Assembly (NCBI GenBank): GCA_945874095.1
Contig: CAMCFM010000342.1
Location: forward strand, 1-5,380
Source of the DNA: Candidatus Kuenenia stuttgartensis
Lineage (GTDB): Bacteria; Planctomycetota; Planctomycetia; Isosphaerales; Isosphaeraceae
Length of the DNA stretch: 5,380 nucleotides
Direction: 5' to 3'
Shown piece after piece: positions 4,684-5,380 of the stretch. A program made the position numbers and the translations under genes. The notes under the pieces were generated by a model. The model was not told the origin of the DNA and ran no database searches. It saw only the letters and a program-made list of their open reading frames with translations. How positions within the stretch are numbered: position 1 is the first letter of the stretch; the number at the start of each line of letters is the position of its first letter.

Positions 4684-5380
4684 TCACTGCCCTGCTGATA
4701 GAGACCCTGTCGGGCTACCCCTCACAGGAACCCCTTCAGGCAATGGACGTGCTGCGACCATGAAACCTTGTGTATGAAGCTGGTCACGCAGTTGCCTGAA
4801 TGCGGTGAATCCGCTTGGATAGACCCACATGGTGATGGTGGCCTCACGCGGGCTCAGGCGTTTGATGGACCTTTGAAATTCCGAAAGTCCTTGCATGGCC
4901 TGCTCCACAGTCTCCCCACGCGGGTCACGGGCAGGCACGACCTCCCAACCCTTCATGCCAAAACCTGTTGAGCCACTTAACAAATCATTGGCTGGACCAA
5001 TCTCATAAGCCAGCCCATACTCTCCCACAGGCCCCACTTCAGATCGAATCCCGCGCGGAGAGCCACTCAATCGCATACGCACCTGAAAGTCTTTTTTTAC
5101 AAGCTCCATCAGCTTTTCAAGGTCGATAAAAGCGACCCGGCCATCGCGCACTTCAAAATGATATTCGTTACCCTTAGCTGGTTTGGCAACGGGGCTGAAC
5201 CCGGAAAGCCCTTCACGTGGAGGCTTTGGAGCGTTTGCCAACTGCTTGAATTCCTTCGCAAGCTCCTGCTGACGCTTTGCCAAAGCCTTCAGCTTGGCAT
5301 CCTCTGCCTGAGCCTCCGTCAGTGCCGTTTCGGCGGAAAGCGTGGTGGAATGCACCTTCAGGGATGTCTCCTGAAGTGTT
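4684..5380 (-). CDS. Coiled-coil protein, C-terminal part, probably planctomycete ExbD-like accessory protein
   Basis: The frame is open through the right edge, so at least 231 residues are present and the true N-terminus is missing. A GTG at 5355 could be read as a start, but the eight residues before it (TLQETSLK) continue the same coiled-coil-like pattern, so I treat the gene as partial. The visible order is a helical, Ala/Glu/Lys/Leu-rich stretch ending near ELAKEFKQLA, a Pro-rich spacer, then a globular domain beginning YHFEVRDGRVAFIDLEKL, with VGPVGEYGLAYEI in the middle, ATITMWVYPSGF, and a Gly/Ser-rich tail SPTGSLSAGQ. This resembles proteins I recall from planctomycetes with one N-terminal membrane helix of ExbD/TolR type followed by a periplasmic coiled coil, commonly near ExbB/TolQ-type genes. 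The membrane helix lies outside the window, so the assignment is tentative. The C-terminal domain has no known enzymatic motif. Confidence 0.75.
   Translation of the reverse strand, partial: TLQETSLKVHSTTLSAETALTEAQAEDAKLKALAKRQQELAKEFKQLANAPKPPREGLSGFSPVAKPAKGNEYHFEVRDGRVAFIDLEKLMELVKKDFQVRMRLSGSPRGIRSEVGPVGEYGLAYEIGPANDLLSGSTGFGMKGWEVVPARDPRGETVEQAMQGLSEFQRSIKRLSPREATITMWVYPSGFTAFRQLRDQLHTQGFMVAARPLPEGVPVRGSPTGSLSAGQ

Noticed and set aside
4684..5355. Complete 223-residue protein starting at the GTG at 5355
   Set aside because: The frame stays open to the window edge and the upstream residues continue the coiled-coil pattern, so a truncated view of a longer protein is more likely.

Overview
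The window looks like a moderate-GC chromosome segment from a planctomycete (Planctomycetota, probably Planctomycetales). Two proteins point there directly. One is the N-terminal part of a large secreted dehydrogenase of the 'PVC-type' (TIGR02604-like) group. The other is a secreted protein made of two TIGR03067-like domains, a family almost confined to this phylum. The weak or missing Shine-Dalgarno sequences, and a likely ExbD-like protein close to a secreted VWA protein, fit the same lineage. All family assignments were made by reading the sequence; no search was run.

Layout, left to right. Positions 1-972 (minus) hold the first ~324 codons of the dehydrogenase, which runs off the left edge. 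Positions 973-1331 are a divergent intergenic region with a good minus-strand promoter candidate and several short palindromes built on the word GCGAT/ATCGC. Positions 1332-2138 (plus) encode the exported tandem TIGR03067 protein, followed by a convincing intrinsic terminator (2157-2186). Positions 2247-2717 (plus) encode a SMI1/KNR4 (SUKH) protein with no toxin gene beside it. Positions 2761-3651 (minus) encode a TerC/YkoY-type membrane protein, converging on the SUKH gene. Positions 3652-3965 are a second divergent intergenic region. Positions 3966-4661 (plus) encode an exported or membrane-anchored VWA-domain protein with an intact metal-binding (MIDAS) motif set. Positions 4684-5380 (minus) hold the C-terminal part of a coiled-coil protein that resembles the periplasmic part of a planctomycete ExbD-like protein; its start lies beyond the right edge.

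Strand order is -, +, +, -, +, -. The only co-directional neighbours, TIGR03067 and SUKH, are split by a terminator, so no multi-gene operon is visible. Most products act at or beyond the cytoplasmic membrane: secreted oxidoreductase, secreted TIGR03067 protein, metal transporter, VWA protein and ExbD-like protein. The last two may be functionally linked, which is an inference from recalled planctomycete gene neighbourhoods. I found no CRISPR array, mobile element, RNA gene or clearly new multi-gene system. The items most worth follow-up are the GCGAT palindrome cluster, the orphan SUKH gene and the VWA/ExbD-like convergent pair.
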